NCBI RefSeq assembly: GCF_000724485.1
Contig: NZ_CP007739.1
Location: 1,286,843-1,350,842 of the forward strand
DNA: 64,000 nt
Direction: 5' to 3'
Origin: Bacillus methanolicus MGA3
GTDB lineage: Bacteria; Bacillota; Bacilli; Bacillales; Cytobacillaceae
Below the pieces are notes generated by a model. That model was not told where the DNA came from. It saw only the letters and a list, made by a program, of their open reading frames with translations, and did no database searches. A program made the position numbers and the translations under genes. The number at the start of each line of letters is the position of its first letter. Within the stretch, counting starts at the first letter, position 1. This document shows, piece by piece, positions 47,534 to 56,884 of this stretch.

Positions 47534-47562
47534 TTGACAATTGTGATTAATAATGGTAAATT
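47534..47562 (+). promoter_or_regulatory. Cold shock gene promoter with long 5' leader
   Basis: TTGACA (47534-47539), 17 bp, TAAATT (47557-47562). Transcription would begin near 47570, leaving a leader of about 145 bases, typical of csp genes whose leader senses temperature. Confidence 0.65.
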
Positions 47563-47714
47563 TAAGTCAGCCTTTGCAACTGTTTAGATTTTTGCAATAA
47601 ACTTATTCAATTTTCCAAACGATTGGATGAGTAATGTAAGGAAAGCTATACGTTGTAAATAGGTTAAAAATTAACACAAGGCTTTTTTGAAAGCTAATAG
47701 GAGGATTTTTTTTA

Positions 47715-47915
47715 ATGAAAAACGGTAAAGTAAAATGGTTTAACTCTGAAAAAGGTTTCGGATTCATCGAAGCAGAAGACGGAAACGACGTATTCGTACA
47801 TTACTCTGCAATCCAATCTGAAGGTTTCAAAACATTAGAAGAAGGCCAAGAAGTATCTTTCGAAGTAGTTGAAGGTGCTCGCGGTCCTCAAGCATCAAAC
47901 GTAGTAAAAAGATAA
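47715..47915 (+). CDS. Cold shock protein (CspB/CspD type)
   Basis: A 66-residue OB-fold RNA chaperone: [20 protein letters not shown] contains RNP1 (KGFGFIE) and [10 protein letters not shown] contains RNP2. It melts RNA structures in the cold. AATAGGAGG precedes the ATG. A terminator follows. Confidence 0.96.
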   Translation: MKNGKVKWFNSEKGFGFIEAEDGNDVFVHYSAIQSEGFKTLEEGQEVSFEVVEGARGPQASNVVKR

Positions 47916-47928
47916 TGACAACTGAACT

Positions 47929-47967
47929 TAACAGCTCAGCCATTTTGGTTGGGCTGTTTTATTTTTT
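47929..47967 (+). terminator. Cold shock gene terminator
   Basis: AACAGCTCAGCC-ATTTT-GGTTGGGCTGTT then TTATTTTTT. Confidence 0.9.
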
Positions 47968-47972
47968 GTTGA

Positions 47973-48020
47973 AAAGGGGCGGAACTGCGCCAACAAAAAT
48001 AATTTTTAGCAAAATACAGT
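47973..48020 (+). repeat. GAAAAGGGGCG-type intergenic repeat, copy 3
   Basis: GAAAAGGGGCGGAACTGCGC then CAACAAAAATAATTTTTAGC. The first half matches copies at 33231 and 42353; the second half is diverged. Confidence 0.55.
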
Positions 48021-48125
48021 TTAGCTTTGTAAATTTTTTGAGCTTGGCTCCGCTCACACCGTCTTATTAGTTTAAAAAAACGCAACTTTGGGGTATATGT
48101 TTCCATTTTTGTTTGTTATTATATA

Positions 48126-48139
48126 AGAACAAATGTTCT
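48126..48139 (+). promoter_or_regulatory. LexA box upstream of sbcDC
   Basis: AGAACAAATGTTCT is a perfect palindrome GAAC-N4-GTTC, the core of the Bacillus SOS box. It lies 79 bases before the sbcD start and 35 bases before a TATAAT at 48175-48180. It would place sbcDC in the SOS regulon. Confidence 0.75.
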
Positions 48140-48218
48140 TTTTGCTGTTGCAGTCTTATCTTCTTTCCTTTTGCTATAATAATAACATTGATAAAAGAGA
48201 GAATGAGAGGTGGCAGTT

Positions 48219-49364
48219 TTGAAATTTATACATACAGCAGATTGGCATTTAGGGAAATTAGTCCATGGCGTATATATGACAGAAGACCAGCGTGAGGTGC
48301 TCCGCCAGTTTGTAGAGCTTGTGGAAGAGGAAAAACCTGATGCAGTTGTTATTGCGGGAGATCTTTATGACCGTTCTGTCCCTCCCACAAGCGCAGTAGA
48401 GCTTTTAGATGAAATATTGTTCAAAATAAATGTTGAATTGAAAACACCGATTGTGGCTGTTGCAGGGAATCATGACAGTGCAGAAAGGCTGTCTTTTGGA
48501 AGCTCCTGGTACCGGAAAAGCCAATTTTACTTGACAGGGAAACTAACGAATGATTTTAAGCCAATCCATATTAATGGTGTAAATTTCTACCTTGCTCCCT
48601 ATTCTGAGCCTGGTATGGTGAGGCAGCTCCTCGAAGATGACACAATTCATTCCCACCACGATGCAATGAAGGCATTGATCGGCAAAATGGAAGAGACGCT
48701 GAATCCAAATGAACCAAATGTTTTTGTTGGACATGCTTTTGTATTAGGAGGAAAAACGTCTGATTCGGAACGAGCTTTGTCGGTCGGAGGTTCAGGATGT
48801 GTCGGAGCTGAATTGTTTGAACCTTTTTCATATACTGCTCTTGGCCACCTTCATAGTCCCGATGCGCTTAACCACGAAAAAATAAAATATTCCGGGTCAC
48901 TTCTCAAATATTCATTTTCCGAAGCCAGCCAAAACAAGTCTATATCTATCATTGAAATGGAAGGAAACGGATCTTTTACAATCCGCTATAAATCACTCAA
49001 GCCTAAGAAGGATCTGAGAGAAATTGAAGGGTACCTGGAGGAGCTGCTTGATCCGGCATTTTATGAGAAACAATCTTGCAATGACTATCTGAAAGTCACT
49101 TTGCTTGATGAAGGTGCTCTCATCGATCCAATCAATAAGCTGCGCCAAATCTACCCAAATGTTCTCCATCTTGAAAGAAAATTAGATATAACTGACGCGA
49201 AAACTAAAAAATCGTTTATTTCAATGAGAGAAGAGAAAAAATCAGAACTTGATTTGTTTGCACAATTTTATCAGGAGATGACGACTTCAGAGTTTACGCC
49301 GGACAAAAAAGAGATCATGGCGAGCGTAATTGAAAAAGTGCTTAAAGAGGAGGCAGTACGATGA
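48219..49364 (+). CDS. sbcD: Nuclease SbcCD subunit D
   Basis: SbcD is the Mre11-like metal-dependent nuclease that cuts DNA hairpins and protein-blocked ends with SbcC. The 381-residue protein has phosphoesterase motifs FIHTADWHLGK, IAGDLYDRSVPPTSAV, AVAGNHDSAERL and TALGHLHSP. The TTG at 48219 follows GAGAGGTGGC and gives the standard N-terminus KFIHTAD; a GTG at 48210 overlaps that site. sbcC overlaps its stop by four bases. Confidence 0.95.
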   Translation: MKFIHTADWHLGKLVHGVYMTEDQREVLRQFVELVEEEKPDAVVIAGDLYDRSVPPTSAVELLDEILFKINVELKTPIVAVAGNHDSAERLSFGSSWYRKSQFYLTGKLTNDFKPIHINGVNFYLAPYSEPGMVRQLLEDDTIHSHHDAMKALIGKMEETLNPNEPNVFVGHAFVLGGKTSDSERALSVGGSGCVGAELFEPFSYTALGHLHSPDALNHEKIKYSGSLLKYSFSEASQNKSISIIEMEGNGSFTIRYKSLKPKKDLREIEGYLEELLDPAFYEKQSCNDYLKVTLLDEGALIDPINKLRQIYPNVLHLERKLDITDAKTKKSFISMREEKKSELDLFAQFYQEMTTSEFTPDKKEIMASVIEKVLKEEAVR

Positions 49365-52300
49365 GGCCTTTAAAGCTAACAATGCAAGCGTTTGGCCCTT
49401 ATGCCGGAAGGGAAACGATCGATTTTACAGTTTTAGGAAATCGGACGATGTTTGTCATTTCAGGAAAAACCGGAGCAGGAAAAACGACCATCTTTGATGG
49501 AATCAGTTACGCTATCTACGGAAAAGCGAGCGGGGAAGACCGAAACGGTCCAGAACTCAGAAGCCAGTTTGCAAAAGATGATGTTTTAACAGAAGTTTCG
49601 CTCGAATTTTCCTTAAGGCAAAAAACATATTATATTATCCGTTCACCTCAGCAAGAAAAAAGAAAGGAGCGGGGTGAAGGGTATACAACGATTGGCGCAA
49701 AAGCCGAATTATATGTTTACAATGAAAAAGGCGAAAAACAGCTGATTGCTTCAAATATCCGAGAAGTTGATGAAAAAATAAAGGAGATCATGCAGATTGA
49801 CTCAAACCAGTTCCGGCAAATTGTTATGATCCCACAAGGAGAATTCCGGAAGCTGCTTACATCTGACAGCAAAGAAAAAGAAGTGATTCTTCAGCGATTG
49901 TTTCATACGGAAATTTATAAAAAAATCGAAGAAAAATTGAAAGAAGAAGCGGTTGAGCTGAGAAACAAAGTGGAAGATCGCATTTTACAGCGTGAACGTG
50001 CTCTTCGATCGATTCATGCAGTTAACATCCAGGAGTTAAAAGAGTATGTCGAAGCTGACAACGTGAATGACACACTGATAATCCCATTATTGACTGATGA
50101 GATCAAAATGATGGGCGAAACTCTCGAGCGTTTGGCAAAAGAAGACAAGGAAAAACAAGCAGAACGAGACAAGCTTCAGCAGAAAATTTATGAGGCTCAA
50201 ACGATTGCTAAACAACTTCAAACGTTAGAGGATGTAAAAGCACGAATGAATGAATTGGAAGCTCAAAAAAAGCTGTTTGAAAAAAAAGAGAAGGAAATAA
50301 CGCTTGCCTTGAAAGCAGCTTTGCTTTCCCAGCAGGAGCAGCTTTGCCATAGATTAAAAAACGATTTGGACCAACTCGAACAAGAGGCGGAGAAAATCCA
50401 TTTGAAATTGCAGTCTATCGCTAAAGAACTAACTGCGAAAGAAGCAGAACTCCAAACGGAAATAGAACGTGAACAAGAACGACAAGATGCTATCAATCTT
50501 TTCAATCACCTGAAACATATCGAAAAAGATGTCCGCACGTTTTCCGTTATTGAGAAGGAAGCAAATCGATTGAAATTTCTTTTGGATCAAGCAAAAAAGG
50601 AGAAGCAAACAGCAGAAAGCCTTCTAGTAAAGATCGAAGAACAGAGCAGAAATTTGAAACTAGAAAAACAGGATTATGAAAAAAATCAGCTTCTCTATTT
50701 TGAAAATGAAAGAAAACTTGAAAAGCTGGAGGCAGTTTGGAATCGGCTGAATAAGTATGAACAACTATTAAATCGTTATGAAAAATCAGTTTCGTTGCTG
50801 AAGGAAAAAAATGCGGCGTATGAACATGCAAATGCCAGATATCAAGATGCAAAAGCCTTGACCGAGTTTTTAGAGGAAAAATGGCTGCATGGCCAAGCGG
50901 CAGTACTAGCCGGACAACTTGCTCCAGGAAAAGCTTGTCCAGTTTGCGGATCCGAACATCATCCGAACCCGGCTGCATCCATTCAAAATGACATACCGGA
51001 AGAATCAGATATAAAGGAAGCAAAAAAGCAGGCACTTTTGCTTGAAAAAGAAAAATCAACTGCTGAGTCGGCTTTGTTTGAAATGAAATCACAAGTTCAT
51101 TCATTAGAACAATCGGTTCAGGAACAACTTTCAGAAATTATTCTGGAAATCCCGGACTTTCAGAGTGAAGAGTTGGAAGCAGTGAAACAATCAATCGAAT
51201 CGGAAAGAAAGAACCTGACTGAAAGCCAGCTTCGCCTTAAAGAGCAAAAGCAAAAGCTTGAACAAATAATCGCTGAACTGGAACAGTGTGAAGAAAAGAA
51301 GGCAAACATCCAAACGGAGATTCAAGAGCTTTCAGCAAAGGTTCATGAGTTGACCATTCAATTTACAGAGAAGAAAACGAATCTTTCAAGGCTGATGGAA
51401 AGCATTCCTGACCATCTTCGATCAGAAGAGAAGTTTGAAACAGAGCTTCAACGAGCATTGAACCGGAGAGACGAATTACAAAAAAAGCTGGAACAAGCAC
51501 AACAACAGTTTCAGAATACAAAGGAAAAGTATGCTACGGAAAACGCGCGCTTTGAAACAGTGAAAAAGCAAATGGCTGAAACAGAGAAAAAATTGGCTGC
51601 TGAAAAAGAATCTTTTAAAAACAACATGATTGGACAAGGGTTTCCCACTTATAAGGAGTATAGCGAGGCGAAAAGAACGGAAACCGAAATCAAGAAGCTG
51701 GAGCTTGAAGTTCGAAAGTACTGGGAAGAGTACAGGTCTGTCAACGATCGCTACGTTGAACTGTCAGACATGTTAAAGGACGTAAAAGAACCTGATTTAG
51801 ACGGTTTGTTAAATGAATTGCATCAAATAAACGACCAAATAAAAGAATTACAAGAACGATATACGAATCTTTTCATGAAAAAGCGGGATAATGAAGAAAT
51901 ATTGAAAAAAGTGACAAATATCAACGAGGAAATAAAAGTCCTTGAAGAACGGTATAAAATCATAGGACACTTATATGATATTTCGCGGGGACAAAATACA
52001 TACCGGATTACATTTGAAAGGTATGTATTGGCGGCCTTTTTAGATGATATTTTAAGAGAAGCAAACATTCGCCTAGCCAAAATGACGAGCGGCCGCTATC
52101 AGCTCCTAAGGAAAACGGATCGTTCAAAAGGAAATGTTCAAAGCGGGCTTGAACTCCTTGTTTTTGACCAGTATACAGGTCGGGAACGCCATGTGAAAAC
52201 ACTTTCAGGAGGAGAAAGTTTTAAGGCCGCTCTTTCACTTGCACTTGGTCTCGCTGATGTTGTTCAAACGTATGCCGGAGGAGTTTCATTAGAAACAATG

Positions 52301-52498
52301 TTTATTGATGAAGGATTTGGAATGCTTGATCCCGAATCTTTAGATCAGGCAATTGAGGCCTTGATCGATATCCAGAACAGCGGCCGGCTTGTCGGAATCA
52401 TTTCCCATGTCCCCGAACTGAAAGAGCGGATCGATGCAAGACTGGAAGTCATCGCTACCCAAAGCGGAAGCACAACCGAATTTCAGTTTGTCAATTAA
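49361..52498 (+). CDS. sbcC: Nuclease SbcCD subunit C (Rad50-like)
   Basis: A 1045-residue SMC-like ATPase. The N-terminal Walker A is ISGKTGAGKTTIFDGISYAI; two long coiled coils flank a zinc hook with CPVC near residue 526 (GKACPVCGSEHHPNP). The C-terminal signature is TLSGGESFKAALSLALGLAD and Walker B TMFIDEGFGMLDP. ATG overlaps the sbcD stop (ATGA), so translation is coupled. Confidence 0.96.
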   Translation: MRPLKLTMQAFGPYAGRETIDFTVLGNRTMFVISGKTGAGKTTIFDGISYAIYGKASGEDRNGPELRSQFAKDDVLTEVSLEFSLRQKTYYIIRSPQQEKRKERGEGYTTIGAKAELYVYNEKGEKQLIASNIREVDEKIKEIMQIDSNQFRQIVMIPQGEFRKLLTSDSKEKEVILQRLFHTEIYKKIEEKLKEEAVELRNKVEDRILQRERALRSIHAVNIQELKEYVEADNVNDTLIIPLLTDEIKMMGETLERLAKEDKEKQAERDKLQQKIYEAQTIAKQLQTLEDVKARMNELEAQKKLFEKKEKEITLALKAALLSQQEQLCHRLKNDLDQLEQEAEKIHLKLQSIAKELTAKEAELQTEIEREQERQDAINLFNHLKHIEKDVRTFSVIEKEANRLKFLLDQAKKEKQTAESLLVKIEEQSRNLKLEKQDYEKNQLLYFENERKLEKLEAVWNRLNKYEQLLNRYEKSVSLLKEKNAAYEHANARYQDAKALTEFLEEKWLHGQAAVLAGQLAPGKACPVCGSEHHPNPAASIQNDIPEESDIKEAKKQALLLEKEKSTAESALFEMKSQVHSLEQSVQEQLSEIILEIPDFQSEELEAVKQSIESERKNLTESQLRLKEQKQKLEQIIAELEQCEEKKANIQTEIQELSAKVHELTIQFTEKKTNLSRLMESIPDHLRSEEKFETELQRALNRRDELQKKLEQAQQQFQNTKEKYATENARFETVKKQMAETEKKLAAEKESFKNNMIGQGFPTYKEYSEAKRTETEIKKLELEVRKYWEEYRSVNDRYVELSDMLKDVKEPDLDGLLNELHQINDQIKELQERYTNLFMKKRDNEEILKKVTNINEEIKVLEERYKIIGHLYDISRGQNTYRITFERYVLAAFLDDILREANIRLAKMTSGRYQLLRKTDRSKGNVQSGLELLVFDQYTGRERHVKTLSGGESFKAALSLALGLADVVQTYAGGVSLETMFIDEGFGMLDPESLDQAIEALIDIQNSGRLVGIISHVPELKERIDARLEVIATQSGSTTEFQFVN

Positions 52499-52587
52499 GT
52501 AAACATACATGGGCACGCAAATTCAACAGATCAAGCGTGCTCTGTTTTTCTATTTCGAGTGTGGACATTGAATGCAGAGGTGATAAA

Positions 52588-53268
52588 ATGTGTAAAAACA
52601 TTGCTCTATCCTGGAGCGGAGGAAAAGATGGATGCATGGCGTTTGACAAGCTTGTAAAGAAAGGCTATAAAATCGCTTGTTTCGTTACGACGGTTCCGAA
52701 AGAAATGAGGCGGACGTTTGCACACGGGGAAAAAACGGAATTAATTACACTCCAAGGGGAAGCTTTGAATGTCCCTGTTCATTTTATAGAATGCACTTTT
52801 GAAAGTTATACCGAAAGTTTCATAGAATCTTTAAAAATACTAAAAACGAAGTATAATTTAGAAGTAATTGCATTTGGTGATCTTTATTTGGATGAACACC
52901 GCGAGTGGGGAGAAAAGACAGCGCAATTAAGCGGTTTAGAGGCGATGTTTCCGTTATGGATGAAACAATCGAAAGCGCTCAAAGCTTTAGAAGCATTTGT
53001 AAGATCAGGCTATAAAGCTAAGGTTATAAGAGTGAGAAAAGATATGCTGGAAGAATCATGGCTTGGAAGAGAAGTAAATGACCAGTTTCTTCATGACATC
53101 GTGAAGAAAAATGTTTGCCCGATGGGGGAAGCTGGTGAATATCATACCTTTGTCTATGATGGTCCATTATTTAAGAAAAAAATCAAAGTTCACGATGGAA
53201 AAGTCATTTCTCATGAACATTCGAAAAGGCTTGAATTAGAAGACGGGGTCTTAATTGATAAATATTGA
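52588..53268 (+). CDS. Dph6-like adenine nucleotide alpha hydrolase
   Basis: A 226-residue N-type ATP pyrophosphatase. The PP-loop is LSWSGGKDGCMAF, and the family motif IAFGDLYLDEHREWGEKTAQ follows in mid-protein; GEAGEYHTFVYDGPLF is the diphthine-ammonia ligase hallmark. Bacteria lack diphthamide, so another amidation or tRNA/cofactor role is likely. AGAGGTGATAAA precedes ATG 52588. Confidence 0.88.
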   Translation: MCKNIALSWSGGKDGCMAFDKLVKKGYKIACFVTTVPKEMRRTFAHGEKTELITLQGEALNVPVHFIECTFESYTESFIESLKILKTKYNLEVIAFGDLYLDEHREWGEKTAQLSGLEAMFPLWMKQSKALKALEAFVRSGYKAKVIRVRKDMLEESWLGREVNDQFLHDIVKKNVCPMGEAGEYHTFVYDGPLFKKKIKVHDGKVISHEHSKRLELEDGVLIDKY

Positions 53269-53306
53269 ATGCAAGCATACTTGTGAAAAAGGAGGTGTAA
53301 TCGTAA

Positions 53307-53741
53307 ATGAAATGGCTGTTTTCATTTCTTGCACTGCTTGGGGGGTGCGCAATCGGCTTACAGGCTGTTATTAATGGCGGACTGGGAAAAAAAGTCGGTG
53401 CCGTTGAAGGGGCATTCATTTCTTTTGTCATCGGTGCCCTCGCATTATTTTTTGTTGTTATATTTTTTGGAAAAGGAAATATTTCTGCTGTCTCTCATGT
53501 TCCAAAATGGCAGCTGATCGGCGGTTTACTTGGTGCTTCATATGTGTTTATCATGGTTCTTGTTGTTCCAAAAATAGGTGTGACGCCCACTTTGATTACT
53601 GTCATAGCAGGACAGCTGCTAATGGGTGCGATCATTGATCATTTCGGGCTGCTAGGTGGAAAGATTGTGCCGCTTGATTTAAAAAAAATACTCGCAATTG
53701 TTATGCTTTTCGGAGCATTGTTTTTGTTTCATAAAAAATAA
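53307..53741 (+). CDS. DMT-superfamily (DUF606/YdcZ) membrane protein
   Basis: A 144-residue protein with five predicted helices, e.g. WLFSFLALLGGCAIGLQAVI NGG and LITVIAGQLLMGAIIDHFGL. Half-size DMT proteins of this type usually occur as pairs or form homodimers; no second copy is adjacent. Substrate unknown. AAAGGAGGTG lies upstream. A 21-nt repeat array follows its stop. Confidence 0.85.
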   Translation: MKWLFSFLALLGGCAIGLQAVINGGLGKKVGAVEGAFISFVIGALALFFVVIFFGKGNISAVSHVPKWQLIGGLLGASYVFIMVLVVPKIGVTPTLITVIAGQLLMGAIIDHFGLLGGKIVPLDLKKILAIVMLFGALFLFHKK

Positions 53742-53760
53742 AATAGATTTTGTTAAGATA

Positions 53761-53840
53761 GCTCATAAAACAAATAAAGTGGCTCATAAAAGTTCCAAAG
53801 CAGCTCAAAAAAGATATAAAGGGGCTAAAAACCTCAAGAA
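53761..53840. repeat. 21-nt-period tandem array, GGCTCATAAA type
   Basis: GCTCATAAAA at 53761, GCTCATAAAA at 53782, GCTCAAAAAA at 53803 and GCTAAAAACC at 53824: an exact 21-nt period over four units. It starts 20 bases after the DUF606 stop. Each unit has AAAGNGGCTC before it. Confidence 0.85.
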
Positions 53841-53935
53841 CAAAAAATCTTTTATTGACAAGAACGAAAAACTTCCTACATTATTTTAAAATTGATTATA
53901 ATGTAAAGGATTTTATTGTTTTTAGGGGGACAAGC

Positions 53936-54745
53936 ATGAATATAAAAAAAGTTGGGATTGATGCCGGTGGTTCATTAGTGAAAATCGCTTATGAAGATAG
54001 CGGTGTCTTTCATTACAAAAAATATCCGATTAGGGAGCTTACATCAGCTCTTGAATGGATAAAAATGGTTGCGCCAAATGCAAAAGTAGCTTTAACAGGT
54101 GGAAAAGCTGCTTTTATGAAGGATCAATTTTTCCCTGAAGGCAAGATTTTTCCCGAATTCGATTCAACTTGTGAGGGAGCCATGTTTTTATTAAAAGAGG
54201 CTAAAATCGATACTACTAAGAAATTGGTAATTGTAAATATTGGAACGGGAACTTCATGGTTTGTCGCAGAAAATAACAATTACACGCGGATTTTTGGGAG
54301 TGGAATCGGCGGCGGAACATTGATGGGACTTGGTGCTTTGCTCACAGGTGAAACGGATTTTATCAAACTGGTTGAATTAGCGTCTAAGGGAAATAAAGGG
54401 AATGTTGATTTATTAGTCAAAGATATTTATTATCCGCAGGAACCGCCAATTGACGGAAACTTAACCGCCAGCAATTTTGCGAAGGGAGTTATCAATCCTA
54501 ATAGTTCAAAAGAGGACAAGGCTGCTGCTGTGATAAATATGATCGGGGAAACCCTTGTTTTGCTTAGTATGCAAGCAGTAACAGCTTTTCATGCTGATAG
54601 ACTTGTTTATATCGGGAGCACACTTGCCGGGAATGAACCGCTTAAACAGTGCCTTTCTTCCTACAAAAAGATGGTGGGAATTGATCATGTGTTTTTAGAT
54701 CATGGAGAATATTGCGGTGCTCTCGGTGCTCTGCTCCTTTTGTAA
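53936..54745 (+). CDS. coaW: Type II pantothenate kinase CoaW
   Basis: CoaW phosphorylates pantothenate, the first step of coenzyme A synthesis, and the type II form resists CoA feedback. The 269-residue ASKHA-fold protein has VGIDAGGSLVKIAYED, the catalytic Glu region FDSTCEGAMFLL, and VNIGTGTSWF with FGSGIGGGTLMGLGALLTG. ATG 53936 follows TAGGGGGACAAG. It resembles the Staphylococcus and Bacillus cereus enzymes. Confidence 0.93.
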   Translation: MNIKKVGIDAGGSLVKIAYEDSGVFHYKKYPIRELTSALEWIKMVAPNAKVALTGGKAAFMKDQFFPEGKIFPEFDSTCEGAMFLLKEAKIDTTKKLVIVNIGTGTSWFVAENNNYTRIFGSGIGGGTLMGLGALLTGETDFIKLVELASKGNKGNVDLLVKDIYYPQEPPIDGNLTASNFAKGVINPNSSKEDKAAAVINMIGETLVLLSMQAVTAFHADRLVYIGSTLAGNEPLKQCLSSYKKMVGIDHVFLDHGEYCGALGALLLL

Positions 54746-54792
54746 ATTCTTTTGTTCGAAAACTATTAGAAATAATGAAGAAGGTGGCACCG

Positions 54793-56673
54793 TTGAATAA
54801 AAGGTTTTTTACAATTGGAATGGCAGGGCATATCGACCACGGGAAAACTTCATTAACGAAAGCTCTTACAAATGTTGACACTGACCGGCTGAAAGAGGAA
54901 AAAGAGCGGCAAATATCAATTGAACTTGGCTATGCACCTTTATACGATGATGGAGAAATTCAGATATCCGTTATAGATGTTCCTGGACACGAGCGTTTCA
55001 TCCGTCAGATGATTGCCGGAGTTGCCGGGATTGATCTTGTTGTCCTTGTTGTTGCTGCTGATGAAGGCGTCATGCCGCAAACTCGGGAGCATCTGGAAAT
55101 CCTTGGCTTTCTCGGAATCAAGTGCGGGATTGTTGCCATTACCAAAATTGACCGGGTTGAGGAAGAATTTATTGAACTTGTCAAAGATGATATTTTACAA
55201 GAGTTAATAGGAACGGTTTTTGAACATTCTCCGTTTGTATTGGTTGATAGTTTATCGAAAAAAGGGATTGATGAGTTAAAACACTTGATTATTAAAATGT
55301 TAAAAGGTATGGAACCCAGGGATGCAAATGGTCCTTTTCGCCTTCCTATTGACCAGGTTTTTACCGTGAAAGGACAGGGAACGGTTGTAAGAGGGACGGT
55401 TTATGAAGGCACTGTTGAGGAAGGACAGCCTTTAATAATTTTGCCAAAGGGAATTGAAGTTCGCGCACGCCAGATTCAAGTGCATTACCAGCCTGCTGAA
55501 AGAGCATTTGCAGGGCAGCGTGCGGCCATTAACCTTTCCGGGGTCTCAAAGGAAGAATTAGAACGGGGTGATGTTCTTGTATCATCTGAGCATTTCACTG
55601 TGACAAAAACGATCGATGTGGCGATTCGAATTGTTGATGATCTTAAATATGAAGTGAAGCAAAGAATGCCGATCAAATGCCACATAGGTACGGCTGAAGT
55701 AATGGGACGAATCATTTTCTTTGACCGCAACGAGTTAAAGGAGGAAAACGGTGAAGTTCTTTGTCAACTCCGACTTGATGAAGAGATTGTTGCGAAACGG
55801 GGAGACCGGTTTATTTTAAGGCGTCCGAGTCCGCAGGAAACAATCGGCGGAGGCTGGGTCATTGATCCAAATGGGAAAAAGCATCGGTTTGGCATGAAAA
55901 CAATTGAAGAGCTTGAAAAGAAAAAAGAAGGAACTCCTAAAGAACGAGTTACAAAAGTTTTAACCGAAGAAATAAGTGCTGGGTTCAAGGAGCTTATGAA
56001 GAAAACTTCTCTTGATGAAGAAACGTTAAAACATGTGCTGGAAGACAAATCATTTGTCTTTTATAACGGAAAAGAATATACGTTAGCATCAATTGTAAAT
56101 GCAGTTGAAGAAGAAATTTACAGCCATTTGAAAGAATTTCATGCGGCTTCTCCGATGAAGCAAGGGTTAAATAAAGCTCAATTACTTCAAATGCTGCAAA
56201 AAACGTACCCTCGTACATTAATTGAGCATGTTTTGGAAAAAGGAGTTGAAAGTGGAGTGTTTGGCCGCCGCGAGCAATTTGTATTTCTCGGTGAGTTTTT
56301 GCCTCATGTACCGGAAAACTGGCAAAAACGAGTAGAGACTATGCTTGATGAATTAAAAACAGATGGCTTAAAGGTTCGTTATTTAACTGATTATATTGCG
56401 GATGCCGGCATTCCTGACAACTTGGTTGATGACTTGAAAAAGTATTTGGAGGAACAGGGATTTGTTGTACGGCTCAATGATCAGTACTATTGGCATAGCG
56501 ATCATTTCAAAGAAGCATTTAAAAGGTTGAAAGAACACACCGGAACACAATTTGAAATAGGTGATGCGAAAAAAGCATTGAATTTATCGCGGAAATATAT
56601 GATTCCATTTCTTGAGCGCCTCGATGCACTCGGACTTACAAAACGAGTAGAAAACAAACGAATTTGGCAGTAG
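54793..56673 (+). CDS. selB: Selenocysteine-specific elongation factor SelB
   Basis: SelB brings Sec-tRNA to UGA codons marked by a downstream SECIS hairpin. The 626-residue protein has an EF-Tu-like G domain ([34 protein letters not shown]), domains II-III ([20 protein letters not shown]), and four C-terminal winged helices (e.g. [40 protein letters not shown]) that bind SECIS RNA. TTG 54793 with GAAGGTGG six bases ahead is the likely start; ATG 54775 is in frame. selA and selD are not in the window. Confidence 0.95.
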   Translation: MNKRFFTIGMAGHIDHGKTSLTKALTNVDTDRLKEEKERQISIELGYAPLYDDGEIQISVIDVPGHERFIRQMIAGVAGIDLVVLVVAADEGVMPQTREHLEILGFLGIKCGIVAITKIDRVEEEFIELVKDDILQELIGTVFEHSPFVLVDSLSKKGIDELKHLIIKMLKGMEPRDANGPFRLPIDQVFTVKGQGTVVRGTVYEGTVEEGQPLIILPKGIEVRARQIQVHYQPAERAFAGQRAAINLSGVSKEELERGDVLVSSEHFTVTKTIDVAIRIVDDLKYEVKQRMPIKCHIGTAEVMGRIIFFDRNELKEENGEVLCQLRLDEEIVAKRGDRFILRRPSPQETIGGGWVIDPNGKKHRFGMKTIEELEKKKEGTPKERVTKVLTEEISAGFKELMKKTSLDEETLKHVLEDKSFVFYNGKEYTLASIVNAVEEEIYSHLKEFHAASPMKQGLNKAQLLQMLQKTYPRTLIEHVLEKGVESGVFGRREQFVFLGEFLPHVPENWQKRVETMLDELKTDGLKVRYLTDYIADAGIPDNLVDDLKKYLEEQGFVVRLNDQYYWHSDHFKEAFKRLKEHTGTQFEIGDAKKALNLSRKYMIPFLERLDALGLTKRVENKRIWQ

Positions 56674-56734
56674 GAAGGGGTCTGGCCCTAAAGTGATGCG
56701 GGCCTGCACCTCACCCGTATTAAATGCGTTTTCC

Positions 56735-56764
56735 TTGACTTTCATTTTCTGTTGAAACTATAAT
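56735..56764 (+). promoter_or_regulatory. Promoter of the SDR quinone-reductase gene
   Basis: TTGACT (56735-56740), 18 bp, TATAAT (56759-56764). The -10 is followed directly by GGTTACATC, a sequence repeated in the palindrome at 56824. Confidence 0.7.
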
Positions 56765-56823
56765 GGTTACATCAAGAAGGGGAATGAGTGATCATAGTTG
56801 CTTTCATATTTTTTTCATATGGT

Positions 56824-56842
56824 TGTAACTAAATGTGTTACA
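56824..56842. promoter_or_regulatory. Palindromic operator candidate TGTAAC-N7-GTTACA
   Basis: Perfect 6-bp arms separated by seven bases, in the leader of the SDR gene. The half site GTTACATC also overlaps the end of the -10 (56766-56773). Such paired sites suit a dimeric repressor, possibly a redox-sensing HxlR or MarR-type regulator, as is common for quinone reductases. Confidence 0.55.
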
Positions 56843-56884
56843 TCTAAACCCTGTTGAGAAATTTGTTAGAAGGGAAGATCAACT

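Noticed and set aside
47563..47714. Riboswitch before the cold shock gene
   Set aside because: The leader is long but shows no known metabolite-riboswitch core; a csp temperature-sensing leader explains it.
53855..53935. N-terminal extension of coaW
   Set aside because: A ribosome site lies directly before ATG 53936 and the residues from there match the family start.
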